Of a stretch of 64,000 bases of DNA, positions 33,858 to 43,969 are shown one piece after another (the first letter of the stretch is position 1; each line of letters begins with the position of its first letter). A model generated the notes under the pieces. That model worked only from the letters and a program-made list of their open reading frames with translations, ran no database searches and had not been told where the DNA came from. The stretch is from Saprospiraceae bacterium. GTDB lineage: Bacteria > Bacteroidota > Bacteroidia > Chitinophagales > Saprospiraceae. The stretch is from the NCBI GenBank assembly GCA_016722285.1, contig JADKGI010000001.1, positions 744,001 to 808,000 on the forward strand, in the 5' to 3' direction. The position numbers were made by a program, and so were the translations under genes.

Positions 33858-35474
33858 TTGGTACCGGGCGCTTATAATCATATAGTATTAAAAACGCTAC
33901 TCAGCTTTTCAGTTTTGAGCCTGGTTAGTTATTTTCCGGATTTTTTTGTAGAGTACTCATCCAGGATGGTCGAAATATGTGATAATGGCATTGACGATGA
34001 TGGAGATGGGCTGATAGATATCAATGATGAGGACTGTATATGCAAGATCATTCAGCCAGTGTCATATATTCCCAATCCATCTTTTGAAGAAAGAAATTGT
34101 TGCCCGTCCGATCGCAGCCAGTTGAACTGTGCCACATCCTGGATACAGGCTTCCCAGGCTACGACGGATTTCCTGCATACATGTGGCTGGATGGGATGGC
34201 CTGAATTTCCGCCACCAAGACCTTTTCCTGACGGTGAAGGTGTTATGGGCTTCAGAGATGGCAGAGTTTCAGGTGGCAATGGGATATTAGAAACGGGTTG
34301 GAAAGAGTATGCAGGCGCGTGCTTATTGAGGCCTTTAAAAGCTAATACGCTTTATCTCATAGAATTTGATGTAGGCTTTGTAAGTACCCTAAGATCACCA
34401 CCTATTAATGTCACATTTTTCGGTACTACCGATTGTGCCAATCTTCCTTTCGGAAAGGGCAATGATTTTTTTGGGTGTCCCACCAATGGTCCGGGATGGC
34501 AGAATCTGGGTTCCAGTCCTGTGTCTGGTAATGGTGAAAACAAGTGGGTAAAATCTTCCATTTCCATTTATCCTAAATCTGATATTGCAGCAATTGCCAT
34601 AGGACCTGATTGCCCCGGAGTACCCAGTGCTGTGAGTATTTACTATTATTTTGATAATTTGATTTTGGCGGATTTTGCCGATTTTCAGTTCAAGATTTCC
34701 GGAACAGATCAGGTTTGTTCAAAATCATTTTTATTAAAAATTCCTGAAAGACAAGGATTAACTTATCAATGGTATAAGGATGGTATCGCTTTGTTGGGTG
34801 AAAAATCATTCCGGATCTCAAAAATGTACGGAGAGGGCAATTACCAGGTCAGGGTACTGGATGGTGCCAACTGTAACCTGTCAGGAATTTATGAATACAT
34901 CAAACCGGTTATCACAAATCAGGTAGTCACATATATTTGTAAAGACGCAGCATATACATTCGGAAACAGGACATTGAAGACGAGCGGTATTTATAAGGAT
35001 ACATTCAAGACAAGTTTCAATTGCGACAGCATAGTCACGCTTGATTTACGGGTTTTGGGCGAATTGCGTGATACTGTCAATGTAAAAATCTTTAAAGGGG
35101 AAAGCTACAGAATAGCAAAACAAACTGTAAAAGAGCAAGGGCAGTACGAATTTAATATAAAATCATCAATAGGATGTGATAGCTTAGTAGTCCTGAATCT
35201 GGAGTATTATCAAATTTATTTTCCCAATATTTTCTCCCCTAATGATGATGGGTTTAATGATATATTTACCGTTTTTGATAAGGACGGACTGATAGAAAAC
35301 GTGATATTTTCCATTTATGACAGATGGGGTACTTTGATACATTCAGGTCAGCAATGGGATGGAAAGTTGAAAAATGGTCTGGCAATTACAGGTGTGTACA
35401 CCTACATCGCAAAGCTGAGGCTAAGTGGTGGAAATGAACGACTTTTCTCAGGTTCTTTAACATTGATCAAATAG
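33858..35474 (+). CDS. T9SS type B sorting-domain (gliding motility C-terminal) protein
   Basis: 538 residues from a TTG at 33858; no ATG is available before the signal-like segment (LKTLLSFSVLSLVSYFPDFF), so the start is uncertain. NGIDDDGDGLIDINDEDC is a calcium-binding acidic motif. A galactose-binding-like domain follows, then an Ig-like/PKD region, and the C-terminal gliding domain (NIFSPNDDGFNDIFTVFDKD ... IYDRWGTLIHSGQQWDGK ... GVYTYIAKL). Secreted through T9SS and attached to the surface. Downstream at 38170-38371 there is a decayed copy of its end. Confidence 0.82.
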   Translation: MVPGAYNHIVLKTLLSFSVLSLVSYFPDFFVEYSSRMVEICDNGIDDDGDGLIDINDEDCICKIIQPVSYIPNPSFEERNCCPSDRSQLNCATSWIQASQATTDFLHTCGWMGWPEFPPPRPFPDGEGVMGFRDGRVSGGNGILETGWKEYAGACLLRPLKANTLYLIEFDVGFVSTLRSPPINVTFFGTTDCANLPFGKGNDFFGCPTNGPGWQNLGSSPVSGNGENKWVKSSISIYPKSDIAAIAIGPDCPGVPSAVSIYYYFDNLILADFADFQFKISGTDQVCSKSFLLKIPERQGLTYQWYKDGIALLGEKSFRISKMYGEGNYQVRVLDGANCNLSGIYEYIKPVITNQVVTYICKDAAYTFGNRTLKTSGIYKDTFKTSFNCDSIVTLDLRVLGELRDTVNVKIFKGESYRIAKQTVKEQGQYEFNIKSSIGCDSLVVLNLEYYQIYFPNIFSPNDDGFNDIFTVFDKDGLIENVIFSIYDRWGTLIHSGQQWDGKLKNGLAITGVYTYIAKLRLSGGNERLFSGSLTLIK

Positions 35475-35593
35475 ATGCCAATAAATAGAATAAATTCATA
35501 ATTTAAAGAATTTGATAATTCAGTCATTTCAATAATAATCATGTATATTTTAAATAGTTTTATGCGAATCCTAAATAACTTTAATTCAAAAAT

Positions 35594-37912
35594 ATGAACA
35601 GATTAATTTTTTTATTTTGCATCATTTTATCATTAAATTCATGCAGTAATCTTGCACAAGGGTCCTTCATAAAAGTCACAAATAAGGGGGAATTAACGAA
35701 AGCTATCTCGGATGCCAAGCCGGGAGATGAAATCGTCCTTGCAGATGGTGTTTGGAGTGATGTTCAGATACAATTTTCAGGTCATGGTACTAAAGATAAA
35801 CCCATCATCATACGCGCAGAGACTGAAGGGAAAGTATCTATTGAAGGGAAGTCTAACTTACGATTTGGTGGCGAATATTTGACAGTCAGTGGATTGCATT
35901 TCAAAAATGGATTTAGCCCTTCTTCAGTGGTGGTACTGTTCAGGATAGATGAAAAACAAGTAGCAAATCACTGCCGTTTTACAAACTGTGTCATTGAAGA
36001 TTTCAATCAGTTGAAGAGAGACAAAGCTGATCATTGGGTTGAATTTTGGGGAAGACACAATCAATTGGATCATTGCTATATAGCAGGAAAGTCCAATAAA
36101 GGCCCTACTGTTAGAGTTCAGCTCAAAGGAAATGAAAGTATAAATAACTACCACCAAATAGTTAGCAATCATTTCGGGCCCAGACCAGATAAAGGAGGAC
36201 CACAAGGTGAGACCATACAACTGGGTGATAGCGAAACATCTATGTCTCCGAGTCACATGATGGTAGCTAATAATTTATTTGAGAGATGTAATGGCGAAGT
36301 TGAAATCATCTCAAACAAATCAAATTTTAATGAATTCAGGTCCAATATATTTTATAAATGTGAAGGATCTTTGGTGTTGAGGCATGGCAATTATTGTATC
36401 GTGGACGCTAATATCTTTATAGGCGATAGCAACTCAGAACATATGGGTGGAGTTAGGGTAATAAATACAGGACATTGGATTACCAATAATTATTTCTACA
36501 ATCTCAAAGGTAAAGAATTCAGAAGTCCTTTGGCTGTGATGAATGGTATTCCAAAGTCGCCATTAAACAGATATAACCAGGTGACGGATGTAGTCATAGC
36601 CCACAACACATGGGTCAACTGTTTATCTCCCTGGCAGTTTGGTGTTGGTACCAATGTGAGCCAAAAGGACGTTCTGCCTGAATCTGAAATCAGATCTGCC
36701 AGACCAATCAGAACCATCGTGGCCAACAATATCATTTATAATGAAGCAGGAAATAAGATGCCGGTAATAGCCAATGATAAAATAGACGGTATTTTATTCA
36801 AAAATAACGTAATTAACAAATTTGATCAACAGAGTGATAGAATGGATGGGTTAGATGTTTTTAATTTTGGAATGACTAAATTAAACGATTATATTTTTGT
36901 TCCGGATAGTAAAATAAAAGATGCACCCTTATACAACGGTTTTGAATTTGAGACAATTCAAAAAGATCTTTTTGGTACTTTGCGTGGAGATAAGAATATA
37001 ATTGGTGCTATAAGTGGTGAGAGAATCAAAGACCCTATGATTTTAGATAAGACAAAGTATGGGGTTAGTTGGTTTTCAAATGAAAAGCCATTAAATAAAC
37101 CAGCAATAATTTTGCTTTCTGATAAAACTGTTGATTTAAATGCATCACTTTCTACAGCAAAAAGCGGCGATATTATTGAATTAACGGCCGGTGTTTACAA
37201 TATTGAGCACTCATTAGTCATCAATAAGGAAATTACTATCAGATCAAAAGACACAAGTAACAGAGCTCAGATAGTGTATTCCGGAGCAAAAGACACACCC
37301 GCTTTTGAGATGCAGCCGAAAGGAAACCTAACCCTGGAAAATATCATATTGACCGGCAAAAACGAGCAATATGCTTTTGCATGCAGTAAGGAAAATATGT
37401 CGAGTTTGTATAATCTGTCCGTACAAGGATGTGAAATATTTAACTTTAATTACGTATTAAGGGCATACAAAGAATCATTCTCTGATCTCATACTTTTTTC
37501 GAATACATCCATAAAAAATTGTGCAAATGGTATAGATTTATCAGCTGAAACGGGCGATCACGGTGATTACAACGTGGAGTATCTGACTATTGACCATTGT
37601 CAATTTGATAATATCAAGAGCAATGTCATTAACTATTACAGAGGTGGATATGATGAATCTACCATTGGCGGAAATTTATTAGTGACGCATAGTGCTTTTA
37701 CGAATTGTGGAAAATCAGACACTTCAGGAATTTTAATAAGCTCGACTGGCATCATAAATGTTGACATTTCAAAAAATGTCTTCAAAAACAATGGTGTAAA
37801 AATGGTAGCATTGCTTTGGGGAGCTAAAAATAATTCTCATTCTGAAAATGAAATAATTAATTCAGGAAAGATAGTTGTTGAAGAAAATTTGAAATTAAAG
37901 TTGCTATATTGA
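35594..37912 (+). CDS. Polysaccharide lyase family 6 (alginate lyase/chondroitinase B-like)
   Basis: 772 residues with a lipoprotein signal (LFCIILSLNSC). A right-handed beta-helix in two halves: the first (residues about 30-460) is the PL6 catalytic domain with SNKSNFNEFRSN and LVLRHGN, holding the Lys and Arg that act as base and acid. The second half (from LNASLSTAKSGDIIELTAGVY) is another beta-helix, as in full-length PL6 enzymes. It depolymerises alginate or chondroitin-type uronic polymers. There are no SusC/SusD genes nearby, so it is not in a classical utilisation locus here. Confidence 0.88.
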   Translation: MNRLIFLFCIILSLNSCSNLAQGSFIKVTNKGELTKAISDAKPGDEIVLADGVWSDVQIQFSGHGTKDKPIIIRAETEGKVSIEGKSNLRFGGEYLTVSGLHFKNGFSPSSVVVLFRIDEKQVANHCRFTNCVIEDFNQLKRDKADHWVEFWGRHNQLDHCYIAGKSNKGPTVRVQLKGNESINNYHQIVSNHFGPRPDKGGPQGETIQLGDSETSMSPSHMMVANNLFERCNGEVEIISNKSNFNEFRSNIFYKCEGSLVLRHGNYCIVDANIFIGDSNSEHMGGVRVINTGHWITNNYFYNLKGKEFRSPLAVMNGIPKSPLNRYNQVTDVVIAHNTWVNCLSPWQFGVGTNVSQKDVLPESEIRSARPIRTIVANNIIYNEAGNKMPVIANDKIDGILFKNNVINKFDQQSDRMDGLDVFNFGMTKLNDYIFVPDSKIKDAPLYNGFEFETIQKDLFGTLRGDKNIIGAISGERIKDPMILDKTKYGVSWFSNEKPLNKPAIILLSDKTVDLNASLSTAKSGDIIELTAGVYNIEHSLVINKEITIRSKDTSNRAQIVYSGAKDTPAFEMQPKGNLTLENIILTGKNEQYAFACSKENMSSLYNLSVQGCEIFNFNYVLRAYKESFSDLILFSNTSIKNCANGIDLSAETGDHGDYNVEYLTIDHCQFDNIKSNVINYYRGGYDESTIGGNLLVTHSAFTNCGKSDTSGILISSTGIINVDISKNVFKNNGVKMVALLWGAKNNSHSENEIINSGKIVVEENLKLKLLY

Positions 37913-38169
37913 TAGGATATAGTGGTTGAAATTTTATGAGGTTGGCAAATGGTTTTCGTCTTCGCAAGCAAAACAGTAAATAAACAATTCATAGGGGAGC
38001 GATATGAGGATTACAGATAGAATTACAGATGCGAATGAATCGACTATATTAATCTGCAATCTTCCAGATGGTGCAATGGCTTTGTAGTGATCAACCATGA
38101 ATATTTTCAGCATTATTTCTCCAAATATTTTCTCACACAATTATAACAGATATCATGAACTGTTTGAAG

Positions 38170-38371
38170 TTTTGAATATTTTTGGTTAGATCAGCATCGG
38201 GCCGTTTTCCATTTATGACCGAAGCATAGTTTTATTCCATGTTGGAATGGATTGGGATTGGAGAACAACAAATGGTCAATAAATCCTTGAGATTTCGACA
38301 CATTGTCAAGCTATATTTGATTGGCAAAAAGGAGTCTTTATTTCCCAGTTGGTTAACATTGATAAAGTAAT
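38170..38371 (+). pseudogene. Decayed T9SS gliding C-terminal domain fragment
   Basis: A stretch starting near ATCAGCATCGGGCCG reads FSIYDR and then a Trp-Asp-rich part in broken frames, and ends in TTAACATTGATAAAGTAA. These match the end of the T9SS protein at 33858-35474 (IFSIYDRWGTLIHSGQQWDG ... SLTLIK stop) at base level with many changes. It looks like the leftover of a duplicated type B sorting domain. The rest of the 37913-38391 gap shows nothing. Confidence 0.5.
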
Positions 38372-38457
38372 TCTGTTAATAAGCTTTCATTATGATACTA
38401 CAAAACAAGAAACCTTCTTTCTTTGTTAAAATTCAATTCCTAACAATAAAATTTCTC

Positions 38458-40644
38458 ATGAAGTCTTTAATTATCCTTTTGTTTTTTCCTGCCTTAATTT
38501 TTTCTCAATCATTCAACAGAGAAGAGATATCGCAGTGGGAAAATCAAGCATCTCAAGTCACTATCATCAGAGATAATTATGGTGTACCACATATATATGG
38601 GAAAACTGATGCTGATGCTGTTTTTGGCTTATTGTACGCTCAGTGCGAAGATGATTTCAAAAGAGTGGAGATGAATTATATAGACAAACTCGCACGACTA
38701 TCAGAGGTAAACGGCGAATCTGACATATACAACGACTTGCTTATTCGGCTTGTCATTGATACATCTGATGCCATAAAAGATTATAAGAAAGCTCCTGTCT
38801 GGTTAAAGAAAATTCTGGACGCCTATGCCGATGGGATCAACTATTATCTATATAAAAACCCTAATGTAAAACCAGCTTTGTTGACCAGATTCAAACCATG
38901 GTACCCTCTGCTTTGGACAGACGGAAGTATTGGCGCTATAAGTACAGGAGGTATTTCTTTGAATGAAATGAAAGGATTTTATTCCGGAAAAGACGAGGCC
39001 ATTACATCAATAGCATACAAAGAAGAATGCATCACAGGCTCTAACGGATTTGCATTCTCACCTAAAATAACAGAATCAGGAAACGCCATACTATACATTA
39101 ATCCGCACGTAACGTTTTACTTTAGGCCAGAAGTTCATATGATAAGCGAAGAAGGACTCAATGCATACGGTGCAGTCACCTGGGGTCAACCATTCGTTTA
39201 TCAGGGTTTTAATCAAAACTGCGGGTGGATGCATACATCGAGTCAGGCGGACATCTCAGATGCATATATTGAAAAATTGGTCAGTAAGAAAGGGAAATGG
39301 TATTATGAATATGATGGGAAATTGAAACCCGTTATAAAAAAACTCATTCAGATCAAATACAAAACCGAATCAGGTTACTCAACCAAATCATTTAATGCTT
39401 TATATACACATCACGGTCCGATTATGACTAAAAGAGATGGTAACTATCTTAGCTTGAAGCATAACAATCGTGATACAAATGGTTTTATACAAAGCTGGTT
39501 ACGGACAAAGGCATCTGGATTTAGTGATTTTAAGAAAACTATGGATATGGGTGCCAATCCTTCCAATAATACGGTGTATGCTGATGGGGAAGGTAATATT
39601 GCTTATTGGCACGGTAATTTTCTTCCGAAGAGAGACCCATCATATGACTGGAGTAATCCCGTAGATGGCAGTATCAAAGCCACTGAATGGAATGGTTATC
39701 ATACAGTGGAAGAAAGCCTCCACATGTATAATCCTGAAAATGGCTGGTTACAGAATTGCAATTCATCCCCGTTCGCAATGGCGGGCAAATTCAGTCCCAA
39801 AAAAGAAGATTATGCCAAATACCTGGCGCCCGATGGTGAAAACTTCAGAGGGATCAATGCAGTCCGTGTATTGGATGAGCAAAGAGGATATACCATTGAA
39901 AAAGTCATCAAAGCAGGATATGATACCAGATTGGCCGCTTTTGATATTCTAATTCCCGCTTTGGTACAGGCATTTGAGAAATCTATTAATTACAATGATT
40001 CATTGTATGCATACCTGATAGGACCCATATCTGTTCTAAAAAATTGGGATACCCGATCCGGTGTTTCTTCTGTCGCAACAACACTTGCAATTGAATGGGC
40101 GCAAAAAATCTTACCTTCCATAAACAGAACAAAAGTTCAAAATGGTATGGATGATGATATAGTAACAAAGACAAAAGAATATGCGTCATCTACATCCTCA
40201 AAAAAATTATTGGAACATTTGCTTACCACTATTCACGACCTTGAGAAAAATCATGGCCGATGGCAAGTTCCTTGGGGCGAGATCAACAGAATACAAAGAA
40301 TTTCGACCGATATTGAGAACAAATTTGATGATAACAAACCAAGTTATCCGGTAGGTTTTGCATCTTCAGCCTGGGGAATGTTACCATCATTCAATAGCCG
40401 CACTTTTACCGGTACTAAAAAGAGATATGGATACAATGGCAATAGTTTTATCGCTGCAGTAGAATTCGGAAAAAGAATTAAAGCTAAATCCCTGCTTGCC
40501 GGAGGACAGAATGGTGACCCTGATTCACCCCATTTCTTTGATCAGGGCGAGATGTACAGCAAAGGACAATTCAAAGATGTATTGTTCTATAGAGATGATG
40601 TGCTCAAAAATGCTGAAGCAACATATCATCCAGGTGAAAAATAA
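38458..40644 (+). CDS. Penicillin acylase-family (Ntn hydrolase) protein
   Basis: About 728 residues from the ATG at 38458 (MKSLIILLFFPALIFSQ signal peptide). A frame to 38392 adds residues before the signal. VTIIRDNYGVPHIYGKTDAD begins the alpha chain. The autoproteolytic site is ITGSNGFAFSP with nucleophile Ser195 after Gly194, then the beta chain (QGFNQNCGWMHTSSQADISD, MGANPSNNTVYADGEGNIAY, ending GDPDSPHFFDQGEMY). Periplasmic acylase of amides, e.g. N-acyl homoserine lactones or beta-lactams; substrate not predictable. Single gene. Confidence 0.88.
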   Translation: MKSLIILLFFPALIFSQSFNREEISQWENQASQVTIIRDNYGVPHIYGKTDADAVFGLLYAQCEDDFKRVEMNYIDKLARLSEVNGESDIYNDLLIRLVIDTSDAIKDYKKAPVWLKKILDAYADGINYYLYKNPNVKPALLTRFKPWYPLLWTDGSIGAISTGGISLNEMKGFYSGKDEAITSIAYKEECITGSNGFAFSPKITESGNAILYINPHVTFYFRPEVHMISEEGLNAYGAVTWGQPFVYQGFNQNCGWMHTSSQADISDAYIEKLVSKKGKWYYEYDGKLKPVIKKLIQIKYKTESGYSTKSFNALYTHHGPIMTKRDGNYLSLKHNNRDTNGFIQSWLRTKASGFSDFKKTMDMGANPSNNTVYADGEGNIAYWHGNFLPKRDPSYDWSNPVDGSIKATEWNGYHTVEESLHMYNPENGWLQNCNSSPFAMAGKFSPKKEDYAKYLAPDGENFRGINAVRVLDEQRGYTIEKVIKAGYDTRLAAFDILIPALVQAFEKSINYNDSLYAYLIGPISVLKNWDTRSGVSSVATTLAIEWAQKILPSINRTKVQNGMDDDIVTKTKEYASSTSSKKLLEHLLTTIHDLEKNHGRWQVPWGEINRIQRISTDIENKFDDNKPSYPVGFASSAWGMLPSFNSRTFTGTKKRYGYNGNSFIAAVEFGKRIKAKSLLAGGQNGDPDSPHFFDQGEMYSKGQFKDVLFYRDDVLKNAEATYHPGEK

Positions 40645-40833
40645 CTCGTTAATGGTGATCTCTAAAAATAAAGAGCGGAAAGTAGCATATCTGTCATCGT
40701 ACTCATAAGGCAAAAGATAAACTAAAGTGCATGGATTTTAAAGGTTTTCTAACAAAACCCTTGCACTCAATTCTTTCAAAAAAAAGTTAAAATTTGTAAA
40801 TCAAATATTTAGGATAAATTCAGTAAGCCCTAA

Positions 40834-41568
40834 TTATATCTTTGGGTTATGCTTTCGGGCAATGAAGAAGTTATCTTCCCATATATAGGTATTTTTAGCG
40901 ACCATATCTACTAATTCAAATCCTGACTGCGATAAAAACTCATACAATTCATCTTTTGTAAATGCGCGAACCGTGGCAAAATCATCACCTGCGTGGGTGT
41001 AATTATGTCCATCATAAATATAGTATTCGGATGACCAATCCCATGTCCAGGGACCACATGTTTGATTGGGTACAGACCGGCTTTGTCTCTTATATTTCCC
41101 TACAGTCAATACTTTTTCAGAAGTGTCAAAATCCCTGAACAATTTTTCGGCATCAATGGCATCAAATATCAATAATCCACCGGAATCAAGGCAGTCGTGC
41201 ATCGCATCAAATGTCATTTTCACATCTTCATCAGATACCAGATAGCTGATGCTTCTGCCTGTGATCAGGCAAGCATCAAATTTTTTGTCGGACTTGTAGT
41301 GACGCATATCTCCCTGAGAAAATTTTTCTTTTGGGAGATAACTAACAGCTATATCAAGCATCTCCCGGTTCAAATCTACACCCTGATACAGATATCCGTT
41401 ATCGATAAATCTTTTAGCCAGGTTACCGCTGCCGCATCCGAATTCAATGACGTTGTTATCTGGAAGCGCTGATAACTCCCTATCATAAAACTGATACTCT
41501 TCGTCATAGTCGAAGAGTCCCTGATACATAGAGTGATATATATGTGCAAGTGAAGTATATAGCTTCAT
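40834..41568 (-). CDS. SAM-dependent class I methyltransferase
   Basis: 244 residues. VIEFGCGSGNLAKRFIDNGY (motif I) and YQGVDLNREMLDIA (motif II) form the SAM pocket, and FDACLITGRSISYL is motif IV. Cytoplasmic. Substrate unknown. Its neighbours are small secreted proteins on the same strand, with no obvious pathway link. Confidence 0.85.
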   Translation of the reverse strand: MKLYTSLAHIYHSMYQGLFDYDEEYQFYDRELSALPDNNVIEFGCGSGNLAKRFIDNGYLYQGVDLNREMLDIAVSYLPKEKFSQGDMRHYKSDKKFDACLITGRSISYLVSDEDVKMTFDAMHDCLDSGGLLIFDAIDAEKLFRDFDTSEKVLTVGKYKRQSRSVPNQTCGPWTWDWSSEYYIYDGHNYTHAGDDFATVRAFTKDELYEFLSQSGFELVDMVAKNTYIWEDNFFIARKHNPKI

Positions 41569-41620
41569 GATATAAATATCCCTTTTTTAAAACTATATAT
41601 TCAACTTTTAGCACAAAATT

Positions 41621-42124
41621 TTATCTGATGTTCTGAATCACACTTATTGACATTTCCAAAGCCTTGGATTCGTCCAGTTCATTTGCATATAAGAACACCA
41701 TAAATCCTGCAGGACTTGTGTCAGTGGTCCGTAAATTGGGTTCCGAATGTGATATACAAACACAATCTGCTCCCGGATCCTGAACACACCTACCTTTGCA
41801 GAATTTTTTGCAATTGGTACAATCTTCAAATTTGCGAAGGCTGAAAACAAATATTTGTTTCATTTCGCCCGATCCGTTGCTAAATCGTCTGAAATTGTTT
41901 GTTAACCACATTTTCATCTTCTCCTGATCTGTCGTATGCAATTTTTCCAATTCGAGCAGCAAATTTTTTGCGTTGGCTGATGAAAAATTGGTACCTGGGT
42001 AAATCAGACGATTAATATTACTTTTAGAAAGATTCAGATTTGATGTCTGAATAGCCATTGACTTTTGTGCGTTCGTTTGGAAAAATAAAAAACTCAAGCC
42101 TAAAATAAAACATATTTTGTTCAT
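41621..42124 (-). CDS. Small secreted Cys-rich protein of unknown function
   Basis: 167 residues: signal peptide (MNKICFILGLSFLFFQTNAQ), a helical stretch, then a cysteine cluster CTNCKKFCKGRCVQD followed by CVCISHSEP, six cysteines within about 30 residues. No family recognised. The spacing suggests a metal-binding or disulfide knot. It lies 10 bases after the next Cys-rich gene, so the two form one transcript. Confidence 0.6.
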   Translation of the reverse strand: MNKICFILGLSFLFFQTNAQKSMAIQTSNLNLSKSNINRLIYPGTNFSSANAKNLLLELEKLHTTDQEKMKMWLTNNFRRFSNGSGEMKQIFVFSLRKFEDCTNCKKFCKGRCVQDPGADCVCISHSEPNLRTTDTSPAGFMVFLYANELDESKALEMSISVIQNIR

Positions 42125-42134
42125 TATTAGGGTT

Positions 42135-42578
42135 TTATTTCATATCCTTCAAAAAGTCACAGATCCTGGTGCAGGCTGCTTCATCCTTACCATAGATGTC
42201 TGTTCCACATGAACACTTCACTTTTTGCTGTTTGGTATTTCCTGCACCACCTCCCAACTCTGCCATTTTTTTAACAACATCAGGTTTCGATAGAATGGTG
42301 ACAAGAGGTATCATTTTACCTCCGGTTAACACAAAACCCAACGCCAGAGCATCGGGGTGCGGGGTAAGTTTGGCAGCAGTATTATCACAATATGAGACCG
42401 GATTGGTAGCGGGCACACACGGAGCACATCCCAGACACGGATATCCATGAGGCGGATAACCCTTCATCCTTTCAGAGCTATTTGATTTGGAACTTTTAAC
42501 GGTAGTTTCCGCCTGACCATACATCTGAAGGCTGACGAAGATGAAAAAGACTGCAATTAATAAAATTAACTTTTTCAT
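42135..42578 (-). CDS. Small secreted Cys-rich protein of unknown function (second)
   Basis: 147 residues: signal peptide (MKKLILLIAVFFIFVSLQMYGQ), a Pro/Gly-rich stretch with CLGCAPC, a spacer domain, and CSCGTDIYGKDEAACTRIC near the end. The Cys pattern (CxxCxxC, CxC...CxxxC) hints at metal or iron-sulfur binding or disulfides. No family recognised. It precedes 41621-42124 directly. Confidence 0.6.
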   Translation of the reverse strand: MKKLILLIAVFFIFVSLQMYGQAETTVKSSKSNSSERMKGYPPHGYPCLGCAPCVPATNPVSYCDNTAAKLTPHPDALALGFVLTGGKMIPLVTILSKPDVVKKMAELGGGAGNTKQQKVKCSCGTDIYGKDEAACTRICDFLKDMK

Positions 42579-42777
42579 GACATTTAAAATTTAAATTGTT
42601 ATTAAAAATGAATTAAAAAATGCTCTAAAAAATTATCGGTTTTCAGTCTTGAAGTAAATTTTTTATTGAATGTTATTAAGTTTTATTTATTCCAAAAGAA
42701 TCCTGATTCTCAACCAACTAAGGAACACCAAAACTTCAATGTAGATCATCTTTGATTTAAAACTATAATTGTGTACG

Positions 42778-43242
42778 TTATTTGATATTGTCTATGGATT
42801 TATTTAACCTCACCTTGATATTAGACCTTGATGTACTAATCGGACCTTTATTCTTATCTGCATTTATTACGCCTCCATTATTGCTGATTTCTATTACAAT
42901 TTCATAATCCCCATGTTTTTCCTTTATGATAATAGGCCCAGCGCTTTTATTATTATTTACCAAGGAATAATCAGCTGTTTGATATATTGTATTGGGGGCT
43001 TTTATACCTTTTTCTCTGATCCCAAATCTCACGTAATAGGTAAAACCATCCGTTTCTACATCCTTTAATTCATAAATCCCATTTGCATCCGTCACACCGC
43101 TGGCAATAATAGTACCTCCTCCCGGCGGTTTTCTACCAACTTTAATATCTGCTCCCGGTATCGGATCTCCCATTGTTTTAGTTGTTTGAGAAAATATCGG
43201 AGATACCAGACCTATGAAGAAGAAAATCAGAATTGTTTTCAT
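42778..43242 (-). CDS. Secreted Cna-B-like single-domain protein A
   Basis: 154 residues: signal peptide (MKTILIFFFIGLVSPIFSQ), then DPIPGADIKVGRKPPGGGTI and ASGVTDANGIYELKDVETDG, a carboxypeptidase-regulatory/Cna-B-type beta sandwich. The end is basic and Asn-rich. It is similar over its length to the gene at 43364-43774. Function unknown. Confidence 0.65.
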   Translation of the reverse strand: MKTILIFFFIGLVSPIFSQTTKTMGDPIPGADIKVGRKPPGGGTIIASGVTDANGIYELKDVETDGFTYYVRFGIREKGIKAPNTIYQTADYSLVNNNKSAGPIIIKEKHGDYEIVIEISNNGGVINADKNKGPISTSRSNIKVRLNKSIDNIK

Positions 43243-43363
43243 TTTTATTTATTTTTATTGTTAAAAGTTCGGTGAGAAGATTAAGATATGTACATTATTT
43301 TGAAAAGTTGTAAAATATCTGAGTGTAGTATCTCTCTGAATTAAAGACAGAAAAAGAGACTGA

Positions 43364-43774
43364 TTAGCGTTTAATATTACTTCGGGATATATTAATAGAG
43401 CCTCTGATCGTATTCCCCGACACAGTTATGGTAGATTCATATCCATCCCATTTTTCTGTCATGACTTTTGGCGTAGCAGATTTGTCGGGTCCACTTGTAC
43501 ATGCAAAAGCCATGACCACTGTACGAGTTTTAACGGCACTTTTGACGCCTTGTTCTTTTATAGCATATTCCAGATAATAGCCAGTACCCTCAGCCAAGTT
43601 TTTAAATTCAAATTGACCCTTGGCATCTGTCACACCACTGGCAATAATTGCTCCTGGCGGTTTTCTCCCGAGTTTGACATCGACACCAGGAATTGGATCA
43701 GTCATCGTTTTAGCTGTTTGACAAAATATTGGGGATGCCAGACCAATGAAGAAAAAAAGAAAAACAAGTTTCAT
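43364..43774 (-). CDS. Secreted Cna-B-like single-domain protein B
   Basis: 136 residues, paralogue of the preceding protein: MKLVFLFFFIGLASPIFCQ signal peptide, TMTDPIPGVDVKLGRKPPGA and ASGVTDAKGQFEFKNLAEGT, with a shared INISRSNI-type end. The pair arose by tandem duplication; spacing is 122 bases. Function unknown. Confidence 0.65.
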   Translation of the reverse strand: MKLVFLFFFIGLASPIFCQTAKTMTDPIPGVDVKLGRKPPGAIIASGVTDAKGQFEFKNLAEGTGYYLEYAIKEQGVKSAVKTRTVVMAFACTSGPDKSATPKVMTEKWDGYESTITVSGNTIRGSINISRSNIKR

Positions 43775-43969
43775 AAGTACATTCTTTTGAATTGTGATAT
43801 AATCAAGTGGTGAAATGTCATATAAAGATACGCCTATTTATATCTAATGAATTAAAATATTATTCCGCAGATCAAAGAATTAACATTGTCAGTACACAAG
43901 TCATTTATTTTGTGACATTTTTACTATTTTTATTTTCAATAATTCAATCATTTCACGTCTTTCCAATCA

